Shown: positions 6,388 through 12,408 of the stretch, in pieces
Position numbering within the stretch: the first letter of the stretch is position 1
Layout of the letters: each line of letters begins with the position of its first letter
NCBI GenBank assembly: GCA_002338885.1
Contig: DDJI01000095.1
Coordinates: 1,811-14,218 of the forward strand
Direction: 5' to 3'
From: Ruminococcus sp. UBA1828
GTDB taxonomy: Bacteria > Bacillota > Clostridia > Oscillospirales > Ruminococcaceae
DNA length: 12,408 nt
Notes under the pieces: generated by a model
What the model saw: the letters and a program-made list of their open reading frames with translations, nothing else
The model's database searches: none
Told to the model about the DNA's origin: nothing
Position numbers and translations under genes: made by a program

Positions 6388-8169
6388 ATGGATACATTAA
6401 GCATAAAGGTAAACGGCATGCCGATTGAAGCTCCGAAGGGTGCTACCGTCCTCGAAGCCTCAAGGCTGGCAGGCGTTGAAATTCCGACCCTCTGCTTCTT
6501 AAAGGAGATAAACGAAATCGGCGCATGCCGCATATGCGTTTCGGAAGTTGCGGAGATGAGAGGACCCGCCTTAGGTCCTAAGAGACTGGTTGCGTCCTGC
6601 GTTTACCCGATCTCTAACGGCATGGAGATATACACAAATTCGCCCAAGGTCACCGCTGCAAGGCGTCAGACGCTTGAGCTGATACTTTCAACCCACGACC
6701 GCAAGTGCCTTTCCTGCGTGAGAAGCGGAAACTGCGAGCTTCAAAAGCTCTGCCGCGACTACAAGGTTGAAAACGAGGGCAGATTCGACGGCGAGCGCGT
6801 AAAGTACGAGATAGACGCCAGCGCTTCGCACATGATAAGAGACAACAACAAGTGCATACTCTGCCGCAGATGCGTTGCAGTGTGTGAAAAGACACAGGGC
6901 ATAGGCGTCATAGGTCCCAACGAAAGAGGATTCTCAAGCCACATCGGTTCGCCCTTCGACTTGGGTCTCGGAGATACGTCATGCGTCTCCTGCGGACAGT
7001 GCATAGCTGTTTGCCCGACCGGTGCTCTTGCGGAAAAGGACTTCACTCAGGAAGTGTTTGCTGCGCTTGCCGACCCCTCAAAGCACGTAATAGTTCAGAC
7101 CGCACCTGCGGTAAGAGCCGCTTTGGGCGAGATGTTCGGCATGCCGATAGGAACAGACTCCGAGGGCAAGATGGTTGCGGCGCTTCGCAGACTCGGCTTT
7201 GACCAGGTGTATGACACCAACTTCAGTGCGGACCTCACGATTATGGAGGAGGCAAACGAGCTTATCGAGAGAATCCAAAACGGCGGCAAGCTCCCCATGA
7301 TCACCTCCTGCTCACCCGGATGGGTCAAGTACTGCGAGCACTACTTCCCCGGACTTGTGGACAACCTTTCAAGCTGCAAGTCTCCCCAGCAGATGTTCGG
7401 CGCTATCGCAAAGAGCTACTATGCCGAGAAGAACGGCATAGACCCTGCGGACATCGTAGTTGTATCGGTAATGCCCTGCACCGCGAAGAAGTTTGAGATA
7501 CATCGTCCCGACGAGGACGCAAACGGCGTTCCGGACGTGGACATATCCATCACCACACGCGAGCTTGGCAGGATGATAGAGCGCGCGGGAATACAGTTTA
7601 ACATGCTCCCCGACGAGAAGTTTGACGAGCCTTTGGGAATATACACCGGTGCAGGCGTCATATTCGGCGCAACCGGCGGAGTTATGGAGGCGGCTCTCAG
7701 AACCGCTGTCGAGACCCTTACCGGCGAAGAGCTTCCCGACGTCGATTTCGTCGATGTAAGAGGCACCGCGGGAATAAAGGAAAAGAGCTATAGCGTTGCC
7801 GGCATGAATATAAAGGTGGCGGTTGCATCAGGACTTGCAAACGCCAAGAAGCTGCTCAAGAGCATAGAGAGCGGAGAGGCTGACTATCAGTTCGTAGAGA
7901 TTATGGCATGCCCCGGCGGCTGCGTAAACGGCGGCGGACAGCCCCAGCAGCCCGGATACATAAGAAACACGGTTGATATAAGAGCTAAGCGCGCAGCCGT
8001 GCTTTACGACATCGACCGCAACGCTCCGATAAGAAAGTCTCATGAGAACCCCGCAATCAAGGCGTTGTATGCGGAGTACCTCGGCAAGCCCGGCTCTGAG
8101 AAGGCTCATCACCTGCTGCACACAACATACGTTAAGCGCGGCATAGTTGACGACCCGAGAAAGAAGTAA
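6388..8169 (+). CDS. hydA: HydA, catalytic H-cluster subunit of bifurcating [FeFe]-hydrogenase
   Basis: A 593-residue catalytic subunit with the H-cluster for reversible proton reduction. Domains in order: plant-type [2Fe-2S] (Cys36, Cys47, Cys50, Cys71); His-ligated [4Fe-4S] (His103, Cys107, Cys110, Cys116); two [4Fe-4S] ferredoxin clusters (Cys156/159/162/166 and Cys199/202/205/209); H-cluster loops TSCSPGW (306-312), MPCTAKKFE (362-370) and EIMACPGGCVNGGGQP (504-519); and a C-terminal small-subunit-like segment ending near the stop. The CpI proton path is intact: Glu288, Glu291, Cys308 and Ser328 match CpI E279, E282, C299 and S319. By register, Ser309 falls on the CpI C300 ligand position. 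ATG 6388 follows TAGGAGGATAAGG at 6371-6383. It lacks the C-terminal [2Fe-2S] extension of the Thermotoga protein. It is the last gene of the operon, ended by the terminator at 8199. Confidence 0.97.
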   Translation: MDTLSIKVNGMPIEAPKGATVLEASRLAGVEIPTLCFLKEINEIGACRICVSEVAEMRGPALGPKRLVASCVYPISNGMEIYTNSPKVTAARRQTLELILSTHDRKCLSCVRSGNCELQKLCRDYKVENEGRFDGERVKYEIDASASHMIRDNNKCILCRRCVAVCEKTQGIGVIGPNERGFSSHIGSPFDLGLGDTSCVSCGQCIAVCPTGALAEKDFTQEVFAALADPSKHVIVQTAPAVRAALGEMFGMPIGTDSEGKMVAALRRLGFDQVYDTNFSADLTIMEEANELIERIQNGGKLPMITSCSPGWVKYCEHYFPGLVDNLSSCKSPQQMFGAIAKSYYAEKNGIDPADIVVVSVMPCTAKKFEIHRPDEDANGVPDVDISITTRELGRMIERAGIQFNMLPDEKFDEPLGIYTGAGVIFGATGGVMEAALRTAVETLTGEELPDVDFVDVRGTAGIKEKSYSVAGMNIKVAVASGLANAKKLLKSIESGEADYQFVEIMACPGGCVNGGGQPQQPGYIRNTVDIRAKRAAVLYDIDRNAPIRKSHENPAIKALYAEYLGKPGSEKAHHLLHTTYVKRGIVDDPRKK

Positions 8170-8198
8170 ACTCAGGCTTCATCTCATATAAAGCACTT

Positions 8199-8236
8199 AA
8201 TCCCCCTGCATCCATTCGGATGCAGGGGGATTTTTT
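8199..8236 (+). terminator. Intrinsic terminator of the hydrogenase operon
   Basis: A perfect 15-bp inverted repeat (8199-8213 with 8218-8232) encloses the 4-base loop ATTC; the right arm runs straight into a T6 tract at 8231-8236. It lies 30 bases after the hydA stop, in the right orientation to end the operon. Confidence 0.95.
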
Positions 8237-8239
8237 GCG

Positions 8240-8277
8240 AAAAAAATCCCCGAAGCAGGTTTAGTCCTGCCTCGGGG
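8240..8277 (-). terminator. Intrinsic terminator for the minus-strand gene at 8327-8878
   Basis: The arms at 8248-8259 and 8266-8277 form a 12-bp stem with a 6-base loop. On the minus strand the only imperfect position is a G-U pair, whereas on the plus strand it would be an A-C mismatch. A run of seven A (T on the minus strand) at 8240-8246 follows in the minus direction. It sits 3 bases from the + strand terminator, so the two operons converge on back-to-back terminators. Confidence 0.9.
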
Positions 8278-8326
8278 CTGATTGGCGCGGTTTATTTGGT
8301 GGAGCCGTCCGACACACGGCTGAGTC

Positions 8327-8878
8327 CTACAGCTCCGGCTCAAGTGTCACGGTGTTGTCTGCAAAGCCGTTCAGGAGCTTCAGACCTCTTCCTCTGAGGT
8401 CGTATGTAAGCTCCAAGGAAGCCGAGGCTATTTCCACGCCGGTCAGAAGAAAAGCGTCAAGGGTTACGCTATTGCCGCTCGCGTCCCAGCTCATTATCAT
8501 GCTCCCGCCTTCATAGCTCACCGAAGGGGGACTGCCATACCCTCCGGGAACGGAGCAGGCTGCGTATTCCGACACCGGCTCGCCGGGGATAGTAAGTCTC
8601 GCGCGGATGTTTCTTATATCATAGCTTCCGCTCTCCTGCCCGCTTATGACAACGCTGAGGTGATAAACCCCGTCGGCAAGTGGCTTGAGCATATAGGACA
8701 CGCCAAGCTCGGTGTCTGCGCCGCTTTTCATGTGGTTCACGACCTCATACACATCAGGCGATATTTTCTCAGGCTCGACAGACTCAAGCGCATCCACGTT
8801 TAAAGCTGCCACAGCAACCGCAATGACTATCACCACGACTATTATTATCTTTGCTGTTTTTTTGCCTTTCATAGCCAT
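8327..8878 (-). CDS. Small membrane-anchored protein with extracytoplasmic domain, function unknown
   Basis: I do not recognise this 183-residue protein. It begins with a short basic stretch (MAMKGKKTAK) and a strongly hydrophobic helix at about residues 10-26, with no lipobox and no clear signal peptidase site, so it is probably anchored by this helix with the rest outside the cell. The remaining ~155 residues alternate short hydrophobic strands with polar turns (for example VYHLSVVISG and ASLELTYDL), which suggests a beta-sandwich domain. There is one cysteine (Cys108) and no catalytic motif. The start at 8878 is chosen because AAGGAAGG precedes it by 7 bases; a second ATG two codons later is possible. 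It has its own candidate promoter and terminator. Base composition resembles its neighbours. Confidence 0.75.
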   Translation of the reverse strand: MAMKGKKTAKIIIVVVIVIAVAVAALNVDALESVEPEKISPDVYEVVNHMKSGADTELGVSYMLKPLADGVYHLSVVISGQESGSYDIRNIRARLTIPGEPVSEYAACSVPGGYGSPPSVSYEGGSMIMSWDASGNSVTLDAFLLTGVEIASASLELTYDLRGRGLKLLNGFADNTVTLEPEL

Positions 8879-8941
8879 AATGCGCCCTTCCTTCGGTTAT
8901 TTCTCTTTGGTTATTGCAACATAACGTCATGTTCTATTTTT

Positions 8942-8970
8942 AGATTAACATATCAGCTGCAAAGTGTCAA
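8942..8970 (-). promoter_or_regulatory. Candidate sigma-A promoter for the membrane-anchored protein gene
   Basis: On the minus strand, a perfect -35 TTGACA (8970-8965) is followed after 17 bases by TAATCT (8947-8942), which has the key T, A and final T of a -10 box and is preceded by an extended TG-n. It lies about 64 bases before the start codon. The -10 hexamer is weak (3 of 6), so this remains a candidate. Confidence 0.5.
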
Positions 8971-8981
8971 CATTTTCTCGT

Positions 8982-9019
8982 AAAATATTTAAACAGCGGC
9001 AACTTTCCGTCACCGCTGT
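8982..9019 (-). terminator. Likely intrinsic terminator of the GH97 gene
   Basis: On the minus strand ACAGCGGTGAC and GTTGCCGCTGT (9019-8993) can pair over 11 positions, including two G-U pairs, around the loop GGAAA. An AT-rich stretch with several T (about 8992-8982) follows. It lies about 60 bases after the GH97 stop. The T-tract is interrupted, so efficiency may be moderate. Confidence 0.6.
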
Positions 9020-9080
9020 CTATACTGTCACTTTATTCTGCGCTGTTTGCGCTTATGCTGTCACGCTTATGCGCTTTCCG

Positions 9081-11537
9081 TCACACCGGCTCGTCGCTTA
9101 CCGCTATCATGTCGAGGTCGGGAGCGTAGCCGCTGTTGCGGGTGAGCTTGATGGTGTTCTCACCGGCGTTTAGGCTGATGGTTATGCTCGCAGTGTCGGG
9201 CATGTCAAAGCCCGCTCCGCTGAGTCCTGTCATCTCATATCTGTCGGTGTCGTTTACAACGATGTTTATTCCTCTTTCCTCACCTGTGCAGTAGTAAACC
9301 AAAAGCTCGTACTCGCCCGCTTCGTCTACCGTCACGGTGTGGGTTACGGAGTTGAAGGAGCCGTTTCCTACGTATCCTACCTTCTTGCCGCCGGAGCACA
9401 TCATGCCGTCAGATACGCTTGCCGCGCCGGAGAGCGTTCCGTCCTCGCACTCGTAATATGTGTAGCCCTCAAGCTTTGCGTTGGGCGCTTCCTCCACCGA
9501 GGTGTCATAGTCGCCCTGAGTTATGAGCACCGCCGCGCCGCCGATGTCAGGCATATCAAGTGTCAGCTCGTCGGCATTCGTCACGGTCTGCTCCATAAGA
9601 GCAAGCTCGCGGTTCTCATCATCATAGTAAATATACGCCGTAAACTCGCCGTCGGGCAGGAAATCAAGCGAAACCGTCTCGGTGCGCGCCTCTAAGGTCA
9701 TCGCTCCGATATAGTAATCCTCGCCGCTGCGGCGCATGTATGTCACATAGTCTCCGGGGTATCCGTCTATCATCACGGACTCGTCCCACGCCGTGGGCAT
9801 TCTCGAAATGAGCGGCAGTCCTAAGAAGTATGGGAACGCATACGCGGAGCTTGCAAAGTGCTGAAGTGCAGACTCGTAAACTATCGACTTGGTTATGCTG
9901 AATCCTGCGCTCTCGCCTGTCTTGGTTATCGCTATGCAGCTGGGGGTGTAGTCCATGGATCCCACTATGTTTCTCGTGAAGGGATACATCAGGCAGTTTT
10001 CAGGCGTGGGAGAAGTTGACCACTTTCTGAACTCCTCGCCGAGTACCGCCTCGCTCGACATTATGTTGGGATAGGTTCTCGTCTCGCCGCAGGGGTTGAT
10101 ACAGCCGTGATAGTAAATCATAAGCTCGTATTTCGCACCTATCTCGGCACAGTTTTTCATGACCTCCAAAACGTCTATGTCGTCGCTCTCAAAGTAGTCG
10201 GTCTTTACTCCTACTACTCCCCATTCGTGCCACTGAGAAAACAGCTCCTCTATCTCCTCCGGCGTCTTTAAATGCAGATAGTTGACCCAAAGTATAATTC
10301 CTACGCCTTTATCCGCTGCGTAATCGCAAAGCTCGGCGATTCTGTCCTCAAACGCGGGCCATCCGGCATCGAGGCAGCAGTACTCCCATCCGTTTTCGGC
10401 GGAAAAATCTACGTGGTCAACCTGAACATCGTAGTTTGCCTGGTCTCCGCCCGACCACCACGACCACGAAACCTTGCCGGGCTGTATCCAATCGGTGGAC
10501 TCAAACAGCTCCTCGTCCATAGGCGGGCAAAGCGAGTCTATAACGTCGGATGCGGCAAGCTCTGTCACGTTGTCGGCGATTATCGCAACTCTCCAGGGCG
10601 TTGTGAATCCGTTTGAGGTTCTCACCTCGGTGATTCTTATGTGTCCGGGGCTTGCAAGGTCGTCGGTGACCTCGTTTGCGGGGTCTCTGTCAAAGCCGAA
10701 CTGCCACTTGAGCGCAGCGCTTCCCGAAGAGGTGTCCAAAACGCTCTTTACGTAGTTTATTTCGTTTGCATACACGTCAGACTCGGAAAAGAGCATCCAC
10801 TTGTCGCCGGTGTATGCGGTTACGGGGGTGTTAAAGGTTCCCGAGTGGTTTACAAGCTCGTCATAAGTGCGCTCGATGTAGTCAAACTCATATGTCGCGC
10901 TGTAGCCTCCGGCAAAGGTGGTAGTTCCCTCGGGGAGATTTATCTCTGAAACCTCGCTCATCACGAACACCGACTCCTTGCCGTCGCCGCTGTTTACGTC
11001 GGCATATCTGTATGCAAAGCCGTCATCGTATACTCTCACAAGAAGGGTTAAGCTTGCGTCGCCCTTTGTCAGGTATACCTGTCTTTCCATGCAGTGGTCG
11101 CGGCAGCTCACGTCCTCAAGGGATATGGTGAGCGCTGTCTCGTACTCGTCGTCAATCTCATCCGCACGGTCGTACGATGTGATAGTGTCGATTCCCGTCG
11201 AAAAGTCGCAGCTTGTGAGCGTGATTCCGAGTCTTGAAGGCTCGATTACCTCCTCGCCGTCCGACTCAACCGTGTAAAACAGTCCGCCGCTCTCGTTCTG
11301 CCAAAAACGCGCGACTATGTTTCCGTCAGGGCTTGAAGTTTCAAGCTCCTCAAGCTCGTAAAGCTTGACGTCGCCGTATTTGTTCTTGCTCGACGACGCA
11401 CGGGCGACCGTTATCTCGACTTTCGGCTCCTGCGGCTCATTTGGCTCTTCCTCCTCGGTGTCGCCGCATCCCGCCAGAACTCCCGCGCCCATTACAAGCG
11501 CCAGCGCAAAGGCGGTAATTCGTTTAAAAAGCTTCAT
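9081..11537 (-). CDS. GH97-family glycosidase lipoprotein with C-terminal carbohydrate-binding module
   Basis: An 818-residue exported glycoside hydrolase of family GH97 (alpha-glucosidase/alpha-galactosidase family). A lipoprotein signal with lipobox LAGC (cleavage before Cys24) is followed by an acidic linker and the GH97 N-terminal beta-domain (about 60-345; it opens with SSPDGNIVARFW). The catalytic barrel (about 350-570) has WIQPGKVSWSWWSGG (350-364), WEYCCLDAGW (384-393), GVKTDYF (443-449), TYPNIMSSEAV (488-498) and MDYTP (528-532); a GH97 C-terminal domain (about 575-675) follows. Asp447 lies where retaining members such as BtGH97b have their nucleophile; the inverting SusB type lacks it. 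Residues about 690-818 (YECEDGTLSG to APDLDMIAV) look like a CBM6/CBM35 beta-sandwich. AAGGAGGA at 11550-11543 precedes the ATG. It probably cleaves alpha-galactosides or alpha-glucosides at the cell surface; the substrate is not certain. Confidence 0.92.
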   Translation of the reverse strand: MKLFKRITAFALALVMGAGVLAGCGDTEEEEPNEPQEPKVEITVARASSSKNKYGDVKLYELEELETSSPDGNIVARFWQNESGGLFYTVESDGEEVIEPSRLGITLTSCDFSTGIDTITSYDRADEIDDEYETALTISLEDVSCRDHCMERQVYLTKGDASLTLLVRVYDDGFAYRYADVNSGDGKESVFVMSEVSEINLPEGTTTFAGGYSATYEFDYIERTYDELVNHSGTFNTPVTAYTGDKWMLFSESDVYANEINYVKSVLDTSSGSAALKWQFGFDRDPANEVTDDLASPGHIRITEVRTSNGFTTPWRVAIIADNVTELAASDVIDSLCPPMDEELFESTDWIQPGKVSWSWWSGGDQANYDVQVDHVDFSAENGWEYCCLDAGWPAFEDRIAELCDYAADKGVGIILWVNYLHLKTPEEIEELFSQWHEWGVVGVKTDYFESDDIDVLEVMKNCAEIGAKYELMIYYHGCINPCGETRTYPNIMSSEAVLGEEFRKWSTSPTPENCLMYPFTRNIVGSMDYTPSCIAITKTGESAGFSITKSIVYESALQHFASSAYAFPYFLGLPLISRMPTAWDESVMIDGYPGDYVTYMRRSGEDYYIGAMTLEARTETVSLDFLPDGEFTAYIYYDDENRELALMEQTVTNADELTLDMPDIGGAAVLITQGDYDTSVEEAPNAKLEGYTYYECEDGTLSGAASVSDGMMCSGGKKVGYVGNGSFNSVTHTVTVDEAGEYELLVYYCTGEERGINIVVNDTDRYEMTGLSGAGFDMPDTASITISLNAGENTIKLTRNSGYAPDLDMIAVSDEPV

Positions 11538-11565
11538 AGCTATCCTCCTTGTGATTATTAGATAA

Positions 11566-11594
11566 ATTATAACATGAATTTAATGCTTTATCAA
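11566..11594 (-). promoter_or_regulatory. Strong sigma-A promoter of the GH97 gene
   Basis: On the minus strand -35 TTGATA (11594-11589), a 17-base spacer and a perfect -10 TATAAT (11571-11566) with extended TG-n lie about 28 bases before the start codon. The predicted leader is only about 20 bases, just enough for the AAGGAGGA ribosome site. Confidence 0.85.
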
Positions 11595-11601
11595 CGCAAA
11601 C

Positions 11602-11622
11602 TGAGTTTTGCTTCAAAACTCA
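11602..11622 (-). terminator. Hairpin between thioesterase and GH97 genes: weak terminator or operator
   Basis: A perfect 9-bp inverted repeat (TGAGTTTTG 11602-11610, CAAAACTCA 11614-11622) with a 3-base spacer lies 45 bases after the thioesterase stop. On the minus strand it is followed by GTTTGCGTTG, a poor T-tract, so it may be a weak terminator. It also lies 7 bases upstream of the GH97 -35 box, where an operator could be. Confidence 0.4.
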
Positions 11623-11666
11623 TCAGCATATGTATATGATTATATCAGAATGTTTCATTGACCCGG

Positions 11667-12408
11667 CTAACTTCGGCTCATATTTTCGCATGCGTACCCT
11701 AAAGTTATAACCGAATGGATGACGCTTTTGTCCTCGCTCGACACCACAACCTGCCAATCTCCCCTGTCGGTCTGCGCGCAGCTCAAGGCAAGCGTTTCCC
11801 CGAGGCGGGATTCAACCGAGTAGTTGATGCGTATCTCGTCAAACAACCTGCGCTCGTATGCGTCCTGCGGCAGAGCCTCATACGCTAAATCGAGATAATA
11901 AAGGTTGTGCATGTGCCCGAAAATGTCTATGTCGCGGCGAAGCACCCTGTAGCTCGACTGCGGCTTGAAGTCCTGCGGCGCGCGCAGCCTTGAAAGCTCC
12001 CCGTCAAGCGCCTTTCTCTGCGGCTCGGAGGCGTACTTTCTGACCATTTCCTCGTCCGCCTTTACTATCGTGTGCTTTTCGGTGTTTATGAGCACCCACT
12101 TTGACATCGCCGCCGCGCACACCCTGCCCTGCGAATCCAAAAGCTCAAAGTCGCGGTAGCCGTATGCACGCTTTATCTCGCGCGACCACGTGCGCACGGT
12201 AAGCTCCTGTCCGTATGACGGCCTGTGATACACCCTTACGTACCAGTCGAGCAAAAGCCAGCTTAAATGAGTCAGCGGCATGGAGTTTATGCCGTACCCT
12301 AAGCTGTCGGCGTGCCTGCTCGCTATGTTCTCAAAATACTCAAGTATTGCGCGGTTTCCTAAGCTGTTCCCCTTTTCTAAGTCCTTAGCCCCGGTACGCA
12401 CCTTTTCT
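11667..12408 (-). CDS. Acyl-ACP thioesterase (FatA/FatB type), start cut off by the window edge
   Basis: A double-hotdog acyl-ACP thioesterase that releases fatty acids from acyl carrier protein. The N-terminal hotdog contains ILEYFENIASRHADSLGYGI (residues 19-38, counted from the GTG at 12401) and WLLLDWYV; the second holds RRDIDIFGHMHNLYYLDLAYEALP (split over 155-178) and YSVESRLGE (194-202). Reading continues in frame past the GTG to the window edge (Glu-Lys precede it) with no stop, and family members usually have several residues before this point, so the true start is probably outside. Against the plant FatB catalytic set Asp-Asn-His-Glu, Asp159, His163 and Glu197 are present but the Asn position is Phe161. 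The bacterial HMHN form of the loop is usual in Firmicutes. Stop is TAA at 11669-11667 on the minus strand. It has no visible link to the hydrogenase genes. Confidence 0.88.
   Translation of the reverse strand, partial: EKVRTGAKDLEKGNSLGNRAILEYFENIASRHADSLGYGINSMPLTHLSWLLLDWYVRVYHRPSYGQELTVRTWSREIKRAYGYRDFELLDSQGRVCAAAMSKWVLINTEKHTIVKADEEMVRKYASEPQRKALDGELSRLRAPQDFKPQSSYRVLRRDIDIFGHMHNLYYLDLAYEALPQDAYERRLFDEIRINYSVESRLGETLALSCAQTDRGDWQVVVSSEDKSVIHSVITLGYACENMSRS

Noticed and set aside
8303..8321. Small 6-bp inverted repeat after the membrane-anchored protein gene
   Set aside because: It is short, lacks a T-tract and lies just before the much stronger minus-strand terminator.
9339..9695. Plus-strand frames opposite the GH97 gene
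   Set aside because: They are antisense shadows of a gene with clear family motifs, promoter and ribosome site.
1..12408. CRISPR arrays, tRNA/rRNA genes, insertion sequences or attachment sites
   Set aside because: No regularly spaced repeats, cloverleaf-like segments, transposase motifs or terminal inverted repeats were seen on reading both strands.

Overview
The window looks like a chromosomal segment of an anaerobic clostridial Firmicute. The reasons are an NAD-linked multi-subunit [FeFe]-hydrogenase, AGGAGG-type ribosome binding sites before most genes, a lipoprotein and a thioesterase of clostridial character, and heavy use of ATA and AGA/AGG codons in moderately GC-rich DNA. A gut or other fermentative habitat is likely, but the genus cannot be read from the sequence.

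Region 1 (1-8169, all + strand) is one dense operon for a trimeric electron-bifurcating hydrogenase. It opens with the 3' part of hydC (NuoE-like; its 5' end is outside the window) and closes with a 2Fe-2S ferredoxin-like HndB homologue, hydB (NuoF-like) and hydA (catalytic H-cluster subunit). Six genes sit between hydC and this distal block: a DRTGG-domain protein, a SpoIIAB/RsbW-like ATPase, a second and divergent [FeFe]-hydrogenase-like protein of the putative sensory type, another DRTGG protein, a PHP-domain phosphoesterase, and a second stand-alone histidine-kinase-type ATPase. Several of these overlap by ATGA. The arrangement suggests that a hydrogen- or redox-responsive regulatory module is co-expressed with the hydrogenase it may control. 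The sensory-type protein keeps the cysteines for the H-cluster but has lost the proton-transfer cysteine and other catalytic side chains. Its likely output proteins (two ATPases without a phospho-accepting histidine domain, and one phosphoesterase) do not form any complete standard two-component system. Related neighbourhoods exist in other Clostridia as far as I recall, so the layout is probably not new, but its mechanism is not established to my knowledge.

Region 2 (8170-8326) holds two back-to-back intrinsic terminators. The first is a perfect 15-bp hairpin ending the hydrogenase operon. The second is readable on the minus strand only and ends the converging gene.

Region 3 (8327-12408, all - strand) has three genes in apparently separate transcription units. 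Read in the direction of transcription they are an acyl-ACP thioesterase (start cut by the window edge), a secreted GH97 glycosidase lipoprotein with a C-terminal carbohydrate-binding module and a near-consensus sigma-A promoter, and a small membrane-anchored protein I do not recognise, with its own candidate promoter. These genes have no visible functional link to the hydrogenase. No RNA genes, mobile elements or CRISPR arrays were seen, and no stretch over 300 bases lacks a gene.
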